From CAZSWR01 sp964610885 (GTDB taxonomy: Bacteria > Bacteroidota > Ignavibacteria > Kapaibacteriales > UBA2268): 23,649 bases of DNA. A program made the position numbers and the translations under genes. Positions 13,988-21,124 of the stretch are shown here, piece after piece; the first letter of the stretch is position 1, and each line of letters starts with the position of its first letter. Below the pieces are notes generated by a model. That model was not told the DNA's origin. It ran no database searches and saw only the letters and a list, made by a program, of their open reading frames with translations. Where the stretch lies: assembly GCA_964610885.1 (NCBI GenBank), contig CAZSWR010000060.1:1-23649 (forward strand). The letters are read 5' to 3'.

Positions 13988-14782
13988 TCAGCGGACGGCC
14001 AGAAGTTTATGGTAATACTCGGCCTTGGCGTGGATGGCGCTGGCGTAATTGGCATCGTTGCCGGCGAAAATAATGTCGCGCGATACGTTGATAATCGCCG
14101 GTGCTTTGCCATTCGCTGCGATTGTGGCCTCGGCGTCGCCGCCTTGAGTGCCCACTCCGGGGATCAGTAGCGCGTTCATCGGCGCGGCCGCGCGAATCAG
14201 TTTCAGGTCGTCAGGATGGGTGGCTCCGACCACGAACCCAACCGTATCGTCTTCGGCCCAAGAGCGCGACTTCTCGATGACGTGCATGAAAAGCGGCTTG
14301 CCCCCAAATTCGAGCCGTTGGAAATCTTTCGAGCCGACGTTAGACGTGAGAGCGAGCACAAAAACCATTTTCGAAGGGAACTTCAGGAATGGCTCGACGG
14401 AGTCCACGCCCATGTATGGGCTGACCGTAACGGAGTCGGCGCCGAAATGTTCAAATGCCGAGACTGCATAGGCTTCGGACGTGTTGCCGATGTCCCCGCG
14501 TTTCGCATCGGCCACGATAAAAATGCCTTCGGGAATTTCTTTGATTGTCTCTTCGAGCATTCGCATTCCCGAGACGCCATATTGCTCGTAGAATGCGAAA
14601 TTGATTTTGTAAGCAGCGGCAAATTCGGCAGTCGCATCGATAACGTTGCGGTTGAATTCGACAATGCGGTTGGGGTCTCCTTTGAGCTTGCCGGGCAGTT
14701 TCGCGGCTGTGGTGTCCAACCCGACGCATAGCCTCGAGCCGGACTTATTGATTGAATTTATCAGTTTTTCGTATGATTTCAT
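13988..14782 (-). CDS. pyrF: Orotidine 5'-phosphate decarboxylase, type 2
   Basis: Encodes a 264-residue enzyme converting OMP to UMP in the last step of de novo pyrimidine synthesis. LCVGLDTT at 18-25 and the active-site block DAKRGDIGNT at 92-101, with the catalytic Lys at 94, are clear. YKINFAFYEQYG near 58-69 is typical of the longer 'type 2' PyrF of Bacteroidota, Actinobacteria and Myxobacteria. The C-terminal phosphate-binding strand is LLIPGVGTQGG. It starts 15 bp downstream of the M48 gene, so it is probably the last gene of a minus-strand operon with the two proteases, though no functional link is evident. Confidence 0.95.
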   Translation of the reverse strand: MKSYEKLINSINKSGSRLCVGLDTTAAKLPGKLKGDPNRIVEFNRNVIDATAEFAAAYKINFAFYEQYGVSGMRMLEETIKEIPEGIFIVADAKRGDIGNTSEAYAVSAFEHFGADSVTVSPYMGVDSVEPFLKFPSKMVFVLALTSNVGSKDFQRLEFGGKPLFMHVIEKSRSWAEDDTVGFVVGATHPDDLKLIRAAAPMNALLIPGVGTQGGDAEATIAANGKAPAIINVSRDIIFAGNDANYASAIHAKAEYYHKLLAVR

Positions 14783-14797
14783 ATAAATATAAATAGA

Positions 14798-15619
14798 TTA
14801 CTTAGACAATCCTGAAATTTTTTGGTTGTATGACTTCGCGAGCAGGTTCGATTCCTTTGGCGGGTCGATGTCGGCCTTTTTTATTAGTTCGATGGCGCGG
14901 TCCACCCTGTCTTGGGGCATTGGGTGCGTCGATAGCAAGGCATCGAAGGCCCCACCCGAAGCGGCGACGCGAGTCTTAATTTTGTCGAAGAAACGAAGTA
15001 TCGCGCCCGGGTACCACTTCGTGGAGCGCAGGTATTTGAATGCGAATTCGTCGGCTTCGTATTCGTTTTCGCGGCTGTTGGCCAGCGAAGACAGACCGGT
15101 GAAAGTGGTTGTGATGGCCTCGGTGGTCTTGTTCTTATTCTTTTCTTTGTAGAGGTTGACGAGCGATTCCATCCCCTTTTGCGAAGTCATTCGCTGGGTG
15201 GCGTGGCGGCATTCGGCGTGGGCAATTTCGTGGGCCAATACGGCAGCGAGCGTCGCTTCGTCCGTCAGGAAATCGAGCAATCCTGTGTAAACGTAGATGT
15301 ATCCGCCCGGGCAGCAGAAAGCGTTGATGGTCGATGGACTTTCAATTAGTTCCACATGGTATTTGAAAACGCCTCTGTATTTGATGTCCGGCGATTTAAT
15401 AATCTCATCGACGATTGATTGCACATAGCTGCGAAGCCCTTCATTTTTTGATTTCGGATAGTTCTTCGCGTCGGCGTTGATTTGCTTCACAAGCCCTTCG
15501 CCGAGTTTCAGGTCGTCCGAGGTGGAATACATATTGTATCCGCCGGCGCCACCGGAGCAACCGGCCATTGCGAGCGCAAGCGCGGCCAGTGCAATTATTA
15601 TGCTCGATCTGGTTTTCAT
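14798..15619 (-). CDS. M48-family metalloprotease lipoprotein (copy A)
   Basis: Encodes a 273-residue lipoprotein: an n-region KTR, a hydrophobic core, and the lipobox AMAGC with C21 as the lipidated residue. The zinc site HEIAH is at 130-134, and the third ligand is likely E186 in the NEYEAD motif. NAFCCPGGYIYVYTGLL before the zinc helix is typical of M48C proteins such as LoiP/BepA-like envelope proteases. STHP followed by RVDRAIELI lies near the C-terminus. Such enzymes degrade or refold misfolded outer-membrane proteins. It lies 21 bp downstream of a paralogue, and AGGA is nine bases before its start. The CC pair at 102-103 (AI in the paralogue) is a notable difference. Confidence 0.92.
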   Translation of the reverse strand: MKTRSSIIIALAALALAMAGCSGGAGGYNMYSTSDDLKLGEGLVKQINADAKNYPKSKNEGLRSYVQSIVDEIIKSPDIKYRGVFKYHVELIESPSTINAFCCPGGYIYVYTGLLDFLTDEATLAAVLAHEIAHAECRHATQRMTSQKGMESLVNLYKEKNKNKTTEAITTTFTGLSSLANSRENEYEADEFAFKYLRSTKWYPGAILRFFDKIKTRVAASGGAFDALLSTHPMPQDRVDRAIELIKKADIDPPKESNLLAKSYNQKISGLSK

Positions 15620-15640
15620 AGGATTATTCCTGTTTAGTAC

Positions 15641-16471
15641 TTATTTCGTAAGCAATTTCTTGAAATTGGTGTATTCCGTAGAGCGCAAATTGGCTTCGGT
15701 CGGTGCCGATAGTTTTGCTTCGGCGATCAAAGCCTTGACTGCGTCGATTCTGTCCTGCGAAAGTGGGTGCGTGGAAAGCATCGTGGCGAGGAACGAACTT
15801 TCTTCGTTGCCTTTGACCTTGTCGAAGAAATAAGTCATTGCGCCCGGGTACCAATTCGTGGAGCGGAGGTATTTGAATGAATAAGCATCGGCTTCGTATT
15901 CGTCGTCCCGCGAATTCTTGAGCAGGGCAAGGTTCGAGAACAGGTTGGCAGCTATTGTTTCCAGTTCGCCCGGGCTTGACCCCAAAAGCAGCTGAAGCAA
16001 GTATTGCATTCCGTATTGTTTCGTCATGCGCTTCGTGGCGTGGCGGCATTCGGCGTGGGCTATTTCGTGGCCAATTACCGACGCGAGAGAGGCTTCGTTG
16101 TCCAGGAATTTCAGGAGACCTGTGTACACATAGACGTATCCGCCGGGGATGGCGAATGCGTTCACTACGGTATCGTTTTTAATTATTTTTACTTTATATG
16201 AGAATATTGTGGCATACTTAATCTCGGGCGATAGTTTGATTGCGTCTGCGATTGCCTGCACGTATGCCGTGGCCGTTGTATTGCTGTAGATCGGATACTC
16301 GGCTGTATTCTTGACGATTTCGGCATCGAGTTCGTCGCCCATCTTGCGGTCGTCGGACGTAGAATAAAGATTCAATCCGAGCGGATCGGCCGAATCCCCA
16401 CAGGACTGGACTGCGGCAATCAAAGCGAGGGCTATTATTATTTGTGCGAATAGGTGCTGAAAGTGTTTCAT
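15641..16471 (-). CDS. M48-family metalloprotease lipoprotein (copy B)
   Basis: Encodes a 276-residue paralogue of the gene just downstream. It shares the YSTSDD N-terminal segment, NAFAIPGGYVYVYTGLLKFL, the zinc motif HEIAH (135-139) followed by AECRHATKRMT, the DEYEAD third-ligand motif, KYLRSTNWYPGA and LSTHP. The signal peptide ends in a lipobox VQSC with C24, slightly less canonical than copy A. It is probably anchored to the envelope and acts on misfolded proteins. It is likely the first gene of the unit, as 332 bp of non-coding DNA separate it from typA. Tandem copies suggest a local duplication, followed by divergence in the region after the zinc helix. Confidence 0.92.
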   Translation of the reverse strand: MKHFQHLFAQIIIALALIAAVQSCGDSADPLGLNLYSTSDDRKMGDELDAEIVKNTAEYPIYSNTTATAYVQAIADAIKLSPEIKYATIFSYKVKIIKNDTVVNAFAIPGGYVYVYTGLLKFLDNEASLASVIGHEIAHAECRHATKRMTKQYGMQYLLQLLLGSSPGELETIAANLFSNLALLKNSRDDEYEADAYSFKYLRSTNWYPGAMTYFFDKVKGNEESSFLATMLSTHPLSQDRIDAVKALIAEAKLSAPTEANLRSTEYTNFKKLLTK

Positions 16472-16681
16472 ATTTATTTAAAATTTGTTGAACATAGTGC
16501 AATATACAATTATGCAATATTAGAAATAATTCTTTACAAACCAAGCATTGATAAAGAATAATATAGCGGGAAATTATTGTTTGAATCGCCGAGAAGATTT
16601 GGCAACTCATTATTGGCGGCAGCCGTGCGATTGCGCTTCGTCGCGAGGCCATGAGTAAGTACTTGTTGCGTATAAACCAGA

Positions 16682-16708
16682 CGTGCCACACTTCGGAAGT
16701 GCGGCACG
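16682..16708. repeat. REP-like hairpin downstream of typA
   Basis: CGTGCC (16682-16687) pairs with GGCACG (16703-16708), and CACTT pairs with AAGTG inside, with one A-C mismatch and loop CGG. There is no T-run on the minus strand directly after it, so it is REP-like rather than a textbook terminator of typA. Confidence 0.55.
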
Positions 16709-16761
16709 CCTGTAAATCATTTTATCTTAGTCTGTTTTTATCTTTCCAGCTTGGAACTCTA

Positions 16762-16788
16762 AACTTTTTACTTGTAACTTGTTCCTTG
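16762..16788. repeat. Dispersed CAAGGAACAAGTT repeat, copy 1
   Basis: On the minus strand it reads CAAGGAACAAGTTACAAG, then TAAAAAGTT. A related copy lies at 23564-23598 on the plus strand. Each is next to the end of a gene. Confidence 0.5.
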
Positions 16789-16803
16789 CTCCTTTGCACT
16801 TTT

Positions 16804-18624
16804 TTACTCTTTTTCTTCCTTGTTCATCTTGGCGCGGCGGTCGCTGTTTAATTCCATCTTCCGCAGCCGGATGTTTTTCGGAGTGATTTCGATAACTTCG
16901 TCCTCTGCGATGAACTCGATGGTTTGGTCGAGCGAGAGCAGTCGGGCCGGCCGGAGCACGATTGTCGCGTCCGAGTTCGAAGCGCGCATATTGGTCAGTT
17001 TCTTTTCTTTGGTGATATTGACTGTCAGGTCGCCTGTGCGGTTGCGTTCGCCGATGATCATTCCCTCATAGACATCAGTTCCCGGTTCGATGAACAAATC
17101 GCCGCGGTCCACCATTCCGAACGAGGCATAGCCGGTTGCGCGGCCCGGGCGGTCGGCCACGAGTGCGCCCTTGCTGCGATGCGGAATTGTTCCTGCCCAT
17201 TCTTCCCAGCCTTCGAAAAGTGTGTTCATCACGCCGCCGCCTTTCGTGTCGGTCAGGAATTGGCTGCGGAAGCCGATCAGACCGCGCGATGGGATGATGA
17301 ATTCCATATTTGCACGGCCGGAACCTTTGTTCATAAGCATTTCCATGCGGCCCTTGCGGCTGGAGAGTTTCTCTGTAACGATGCCGATGTATTCTTCGGG
17401 CACGTCCAAGAAGACACGCTCGACCGGTTCGAATGTGGCACCATTAATCTCTTTTGTAATAACTCTGGGCTTCGAGACCAAGAATTCGTAGCCCTCGCGG
17501 CGCATTGTCTCGATCAGGATGGCCATTTGCAATTCGCCACGGCCGCAAACCTCGAATGCGTCGGTTCTGTCCAAGTATTTAAGGTTGATAGCAACGTTTC
17601 TCAGTCTTTCCTTTTCGAGCCGCTCGCGCAGGTGGCGCGTCGTAAGGAATTTTCCGTCGCGGCCTGCAAATGGCCCGTCGTTGACGTAGAAAATCATCGA
17701 AATCGTTGGTTCGTCCACTTTGATTCGCGGCAAGGGCATCGGTTCGGCTTCGCTTGTGATAGTATCGCCGATGGTAATGTTTTGCACGCCGGCGACGGCA
17801 ATGATATCGCCCGCTTCCAGCCTATCGACCTGTTTCTTTTTCAATCCATCGAATGTGTAGATGGCAGAGAACTTTACGCCCGGCACTGTGGCAGTTTCGC
17901 TGCAAAGTGCGTAGGAGCAATTCGATTCGATTGTGCCGTTGTTCAATCGGCCGATGGCGATCTGGCCAACGTATGAATCGTAGTCCAAGTTGGTTACCAA
18001 GAATTGGGTTACGTCGTGTTCGGCGATTTCCGGGCCGGGAATTTCATTCAAAATGGTATCGAAGAGAGGTTTCAAGTTTTCGTTCGAATCCTCGAGCACG
18101 AGGTGTGCAACGCCTTTCTTGGCGTTTGTATAAAGGATTTTGAACTCAATTTGTTCGTCGTTTGCGTCCAAATCGATGAACAGGTCATAAATCTCGTTGA
18201 TAACCTCGTCGATTCGCGCATCTTTTCTATCGATTTTATTGATAACGACAATAATAGGCAAGGACTTGGCAAGAGCTTTTTTGACGACGAAACGAGTCTG
18301 CGGCAGCGGCCCTTCGCTCGAATCGACGAGCAAGATTGCTCCATCGACCATGTTCAGGCTGCGCTCCACCTCGCCACCGAAATCGGCGTGGCCGGGCGTA
18401 TCGACGATGTTGATCTTGTAGCCTTGGTACGAAATGGCCGTATTCTTCGCCATGATCGTAATACCGCGCTCGCGCTCCAAATCCATTGAATCCATCACGC
18501 GCTCCTCCACCTTCTGGTGTTCGGTGAATGTACCGCTTTGGGCGAGCATTGCGTCCACAAGTGTTGTCTTGCCGTGGTCAACGTGAGCAATAATTGCTAT
18601 ATTTCTTATTTTGTCGTTTCTCAT
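16804..18624 (-). CDS. typA: Ribosome-associated GTPase TypA/BipA
   Basis: Encodes a 606-residue translational GTPase, full length for the family. It shows the G1 motif AHVDHGKT (13-20), RERGITI (51-57), DTPGHADFGGEVERS (75-89) and NKID (129-132). After the G domain come the EF-G-like domains II, III and V and the TypA-specific C-terminal domain, with GRGELQMAILIETMRREGYE and SRGLIGFRSQFLTDTKGGG visible. It helps 50S ribosome assembly and growth under cold or stress. The C-terminus ends in a Lys/Glu-rich tail. The gene is monocistronic by layout, with a terminator of the upstream gene ending just before its promoter region. Confidence 0.97.
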   Translation of the reverse strand: MRNDKIRNIAIIAHVDHGKTTLVDAMLAQSGTFTEHQKVEERVMDSMDLERERGITIMAKNTAISYQGYKINIVDTPGHADFGGEVERSLNMVDGAILLVDSSEGPLPQTRFVVKKALAKSLPIIVVINKIDRKDARIDEVINEIYDLFIDLDANDEQIEFKILYTNAKKGVAHLVLEDSNENLKPLFDTILNEIPGPEIAEHDVTQFLVTNLDYDSYVGQIAIGRLNNGTIESNCSYALCSETATVPGVKFSAIYTFDGLKKKQVDRLEAGDIIAVAGVQNITIGDTITSEAEPMPLPRIKVDEPTISMIFYVNDGPFAGRDGKFLTTRHLRERLEKERLRNVAINLKYLDRTDAFEVCGRGELQMAILIETMRREGYEFLVSKPRVITKEINGATFEPVERVFLDVPEEYIGIVTEKLSSRKGRMEMLMNKGSGRANMEFIIPSRGLIGFRSQFLTDTKGGGVMNTLFEGWEEWAGTIPHRSKGALVADRPGRATGYASFGMVDRGDLFIEPGTDVYEGMIIGERNRTGDLTVNITKEKKLTNMRASNSDATIVLRPARLLSLDQTIEFIAEDEVIEITPKNIRLRKMELNSDRRAKMNKEEKE

Positions 18625-18671
18625 TTCGTTAGAGTTTCTACTTTTTGTATAAAAATAACCTGCAAAAATAC

Positions 18672-18702
18672 AAAAAAATCGGCTAACTAAAAAATCAGCC
18701 GA
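18672..18702 (-). terminator. Intrinsic terminator of the dehydratase gene
   Basis: On the minus strand TCGGCT (18702-18697) pairs with AGCCGA (18684-18679) over a 12-base T-rich loop, followed by seven T residues. It lies about 44 bp after the dehydratase stop. The T-run continues into TATTTTTG, a possible -7 element for typA, so terminator and promoter are packed together. Confidence 0.75.
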
Positions 18703-18745
18703 GTTTCAAAAATGATATAAATTCCATAAAAATGGCTCGATTGCT

Positions 18746-19690
18746 CTACCATGGCAATTTCCCAAGATCGACGTTCCCCCCGCTCAAGATGATTCCGATA
18801 CGTTGGTTGCGGAAAATCTGCGGATTGTCCAGCACGACGGCGAGCGCAGTGGCGGACGAAGGCTCGATTACGATTTTCATTCGCTCCCAAACCAAACGCA
18901 TTGCCCGAGCGATCGACTCATCGCTGACGCGCACAATCGAGTATATATTTTTCCGAATGATTTCAAACGTCAATTCGCCAAGCGATGTCAGCAGCCCATC
19001 TGCAATTGTTTTCGGATTGATCGAAGGCTCAATGCGCCCGCTCGCAAGGGACCGATAGGCATCGTCTGCGCCTTCGGGTTCGGCGCCCACCACGCGAGTG
19101 CGGGCCGAGAGAGCCGAGGCAGTTATCAGCGTGCCGCTCATCAATCCGCCGCCGCCCACCGGAGCCAGCAGGTAGTCCAGGGTTTTCGATTCTTTGAACA
19201 GCTCGAGCGCCGCTGTGCCCTGCCCGCAGATAACCCTTGGGTCGTTGTACGGATGCACGAAAACAGCTCCTGTCTCCTCGACCACTCGGGCGAGAGCTTC
19301 CTCGCGGGCCTCGAGCGTCGGGCGGCAGAAAACGATTCGCGCGCCGTATTCGGCAACGGCATTTTTCTTGACGTCCGGCGAATTGTCCGGCATGACGATC
19401 GTTGCACCAATGCAGCGCATACGCGCGGCCAGGGCAAGCGCTTGAGCATGGTTCCCTGACGAATGGGTCGCCACTCCGCGCTCGGCTTCCTCGTCGGAGA
19501 GCGAAAAGACTGCATTGCAGGCGCCGCGAAACTTAAACGCGCCAACTTTCTGCAAGTTCTCGCATTTGAAAAATATCTCTGCTTGTGTGATTCGATTGAT
19601 CGATTGACTCGTGAGCACGGGAGTGCGGTGCACGAAAGGACGGATCCTGTCCGCTGCACGCATTATGTCGCTTATCTTTGGAATTTCCAT
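18746..19690 (-). CDS. PLP-dependent serine/threonine dehydratase or serine racemase
   Basis: Encodes 314 residues of the fold-type II PLP family. K53 in AFKFRGACNA is the cofactor lysine. HSSGNHAQALA at 76-86 is the substrate loop. VGGGGLMSG near 178-186 binds the PLP phosphate. The end SGGNVDLGKLPW is typical of catabolic threonine dehydratase, serine racemase and hydroxyaspartate dehydratase. There is no C-terminal ACT regulatory domain, unlike biosynthetic IlvA of about 500 residues. It therefore probably deaminates L-threonine/L-serine or racemises serine; the motifs do not separate these. It is about 97 bp downstream of the phosphoesterase on the same strand and ends in a terminator. 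Confidence 0.88.
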   Translation of the reverse strand: MEIPKISDIMRAADRIRPFVHRTPVLTSQSINRITQAEIFFKCENLQKVGAFKFRGACNAVFSLSDEEAERGVATHSSGNHAQALALAARMRCIGATIVMPDNSPDVKKNAVAEYGARIVFCRPTLEAREEALARVVEETGAVFVHPYNDPRVICGQGTAALELFKESKTLDYLLAPVGGGGLMSGTLITASALSARTRVVGAEPEGADDAYRSLASGRIEPSINPKTIADGLLTSLGELTFEIIRKNIYSIVRVSDESIARAMRLVWERMKIVIEPSSATALAVVLDNPQIFRNQRIGIILSGGNVDLGKLPW

Positions 19691-19787
19691 TTCTTTTATT
19701 TCTTCTTTATGCTATTGATAATTCTAAATCTATATAATCATTTATTTGTGGATTTACTGTCAGCTTAAAACAGCAGACTCACAATTT

Positions 19788-20894
19788 TTACTTTTTCAAT
19801 TCAAACCTGTCGATTTCTTCGCCTTCGGGCGTGCGGGCTGTGAGCACGAATCGGCCGCCATCGATTTCGACGATGCAGTAGTGGTGCGCCTTGACGGATT
19901 TCAGGACGTAATCGGCGCGGCCGGGTTCGTAGAGCGGGGCGCCACCGCCGGCCGTAACGACGTGGTGGACACCGTTGACCAGATTGTGCTGGTAAATATG
20001 AGTATGCCCATTGAAAACAACGTCCACGCCGTATTTCTCGAGCAATTCGGTGGCTATGCGCTTCATTTTTTTAATCTCGCCATGGCCGCCGGCGCAATAC
20101 GCATGCGAGTGGAAGGCGACAATTTTCCATTTCTTCAAGGTGGTTGCGAGGTCGTTTTCGATGAATTTGTACTGCGCACTCTTTTTCGAAAGTTTGCCTT
20201 CGGAATTGATAATCAGGAAATGCGCATCGCCGCAATCGAACGAGTAGTACAAATTGTCTTCGGAAAGGCATTTGGGGGCTTGTGTATAAACATTTACTAA
20301 TTTGGTTTGGTATTCGTGATTGCCGACGGCATTGAAAAATGGGACGTGGGCAATCAGTTCGGATTCCTTTTCTTGGAAGAAATCGTCTCGCCAAGAGTTG
20401 TAAGTGCCGCTGTAGCAGAGGTCTCCGGTAACGACAGAGAACATGGGCCGCTCCTTTAGCACTGCCGCCGCCACTTTGTTGTGGTTCGGGCCGCTCGAGC
20501 GGAAATCTCCAAATACGGCGAACCTGATCGGGCCGGACTCGGGCAGCGTGCGGAAATCGGCTTCAGCGCTGCGACTTTCGCCATGCACTGCATAGTAGAA
20601 ATATTTCGTGTTTGGCTTCAACCCTTGCAGTTCGACCTTGCAAATGAAGGTTTCCTTCAATTTCGAGCCTGCATCCTCTTTGGTAAAAGCGAATGCTGTA
20701 TCGGCCGGGGCATTCTCCGCGCGATAGACCACGAATGGCGGCGCTTTGGAATCGGTTTCGAACACCACGCAAACAGAGTTCGGAGTGGCAGCCTGGAGGT
20801 AGGGGCGCAGAAGTATTTTCGCGCTGAGCTGTGCGCTTGGCCATAGGGACAGAGCTATTAATCCGAGCACGCAGCGGCTAAACCAATTTTTCAT
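19788..20894 (-). CDS. Exported purple-acid-phosphatase-like metallophosphoesterase
   Basis: Encodes 368 residues. The start is ATG 20894 with GGGAG five bases upstream; an in-frame TTG at 20906 is less likely. Residues 1-25 form a signal peptide (core CVLGLIALSLW, cleavage near LSA). A fibronectin-III-like N-terminal domain (about 26-118) contains LKPNTKYFYY. The catalytic domain shows the five PAP blocks: GDF (129-131), GDLCYSG (157-163) with the PAP tyrosine, GNHEY (191-195), HSH (262-264) and GHTHIYQ (296-302). These ligands bind a two-metal centre and hydrolyse phosphate esters in the periplasm or outside. The first block is GDFR rather than GDxG. The substrate is unknown. Confidence 0.88.
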   Translation of the reverse strand: MKNWFSRCVLGLIALSLWPSAQLSAKILLRPYLQAATPNSVCVVFETDSKAPPFVVYRAENAPADTAFAFTKEDAGSKLKETFICKVELQGLKPNTKYFYYAVHGESRSAEADFRTLPESGPIRFAVFGDFRSSGPNHNKVAAAVLKERPMFSVVTGDLCYSGTYNSWRDDFFQEKESELIAHVPFFNAVGNHEYQTKLVNVYTQAPKCLSEDNLYYSFDCGDAHFLIINSEGKLSKKSAQYKFIENDLATTLKKWKIVAFHSHAYCAGGHGEIKKMKRIATELLEKYGVDVVFNGHTHIYQHNLVNGVHHVVTAGGGAPLYEPGRADYVLKSVKAHHYCIVEIDGGRFVLTARTPEGEEIDRFELKK

Positions 20895-20998
20895 TCGAAC
20901 TCCCAAATGAATTGACCAATTCCTATATGCAAAATTAAGTAATTATCGCGATATGGCATACACGAAAGGCACCAAGTTTTTGAGTAGCTTGGTCTTTC

Positions 20999-21014
20999 TG
21001 GCATATTTTATGCT
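20999..21014 (+). promoter_or_regulatory. Weak sigma-54-like promoter upstream of the glycosyltransferase
   Basis: TGGCATATTTTATGCT keeps the essential GG and GC exactly 12 bp apart and matches TGGCAC-N5-TTGCW with two substitutions. Transcription would start near 21026, about 100 bp before the ATG at 21125. The match is weaker than the one at 268 and could be chance. Confidence 0.3.
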
Positions 21015-21124
21015 TTACGTTATTGGTTAGGTGGGCGTCGGCGGCCGGATTCCTTGTAAACCAATGGGAATCGCGGCACAAGCGGGCGAGTGTACAATTT
21101 TGGAAAATTTCGTTCTGGATAAAA

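Larger units (their letters stand above)
16472..16803. other. Intergenic region between typA and the M48 pair
   Basis: No gene is visible. The stretch contains an AT-rich part next to the M48 start, a REP-like hairpin at 16682-16708, and a dispersed AACAAG-type repeat at 16762-16788. The reading frame crossing it on the minus strand is not coding-like. Confidence 0.55.

Noticed and set aside
16924..17976. 350-codon plus-strand open frame opposite typA
   Set aside because: It is antisense to the unmistakable typA gene, with shadow-like composition.
21023..21124. 34-residue N-terminal extension of the glycosyltransferase from TTG
   Set aside because: The extension has no domain similarity, and the family's conserved start follows directly after ATG 21125.
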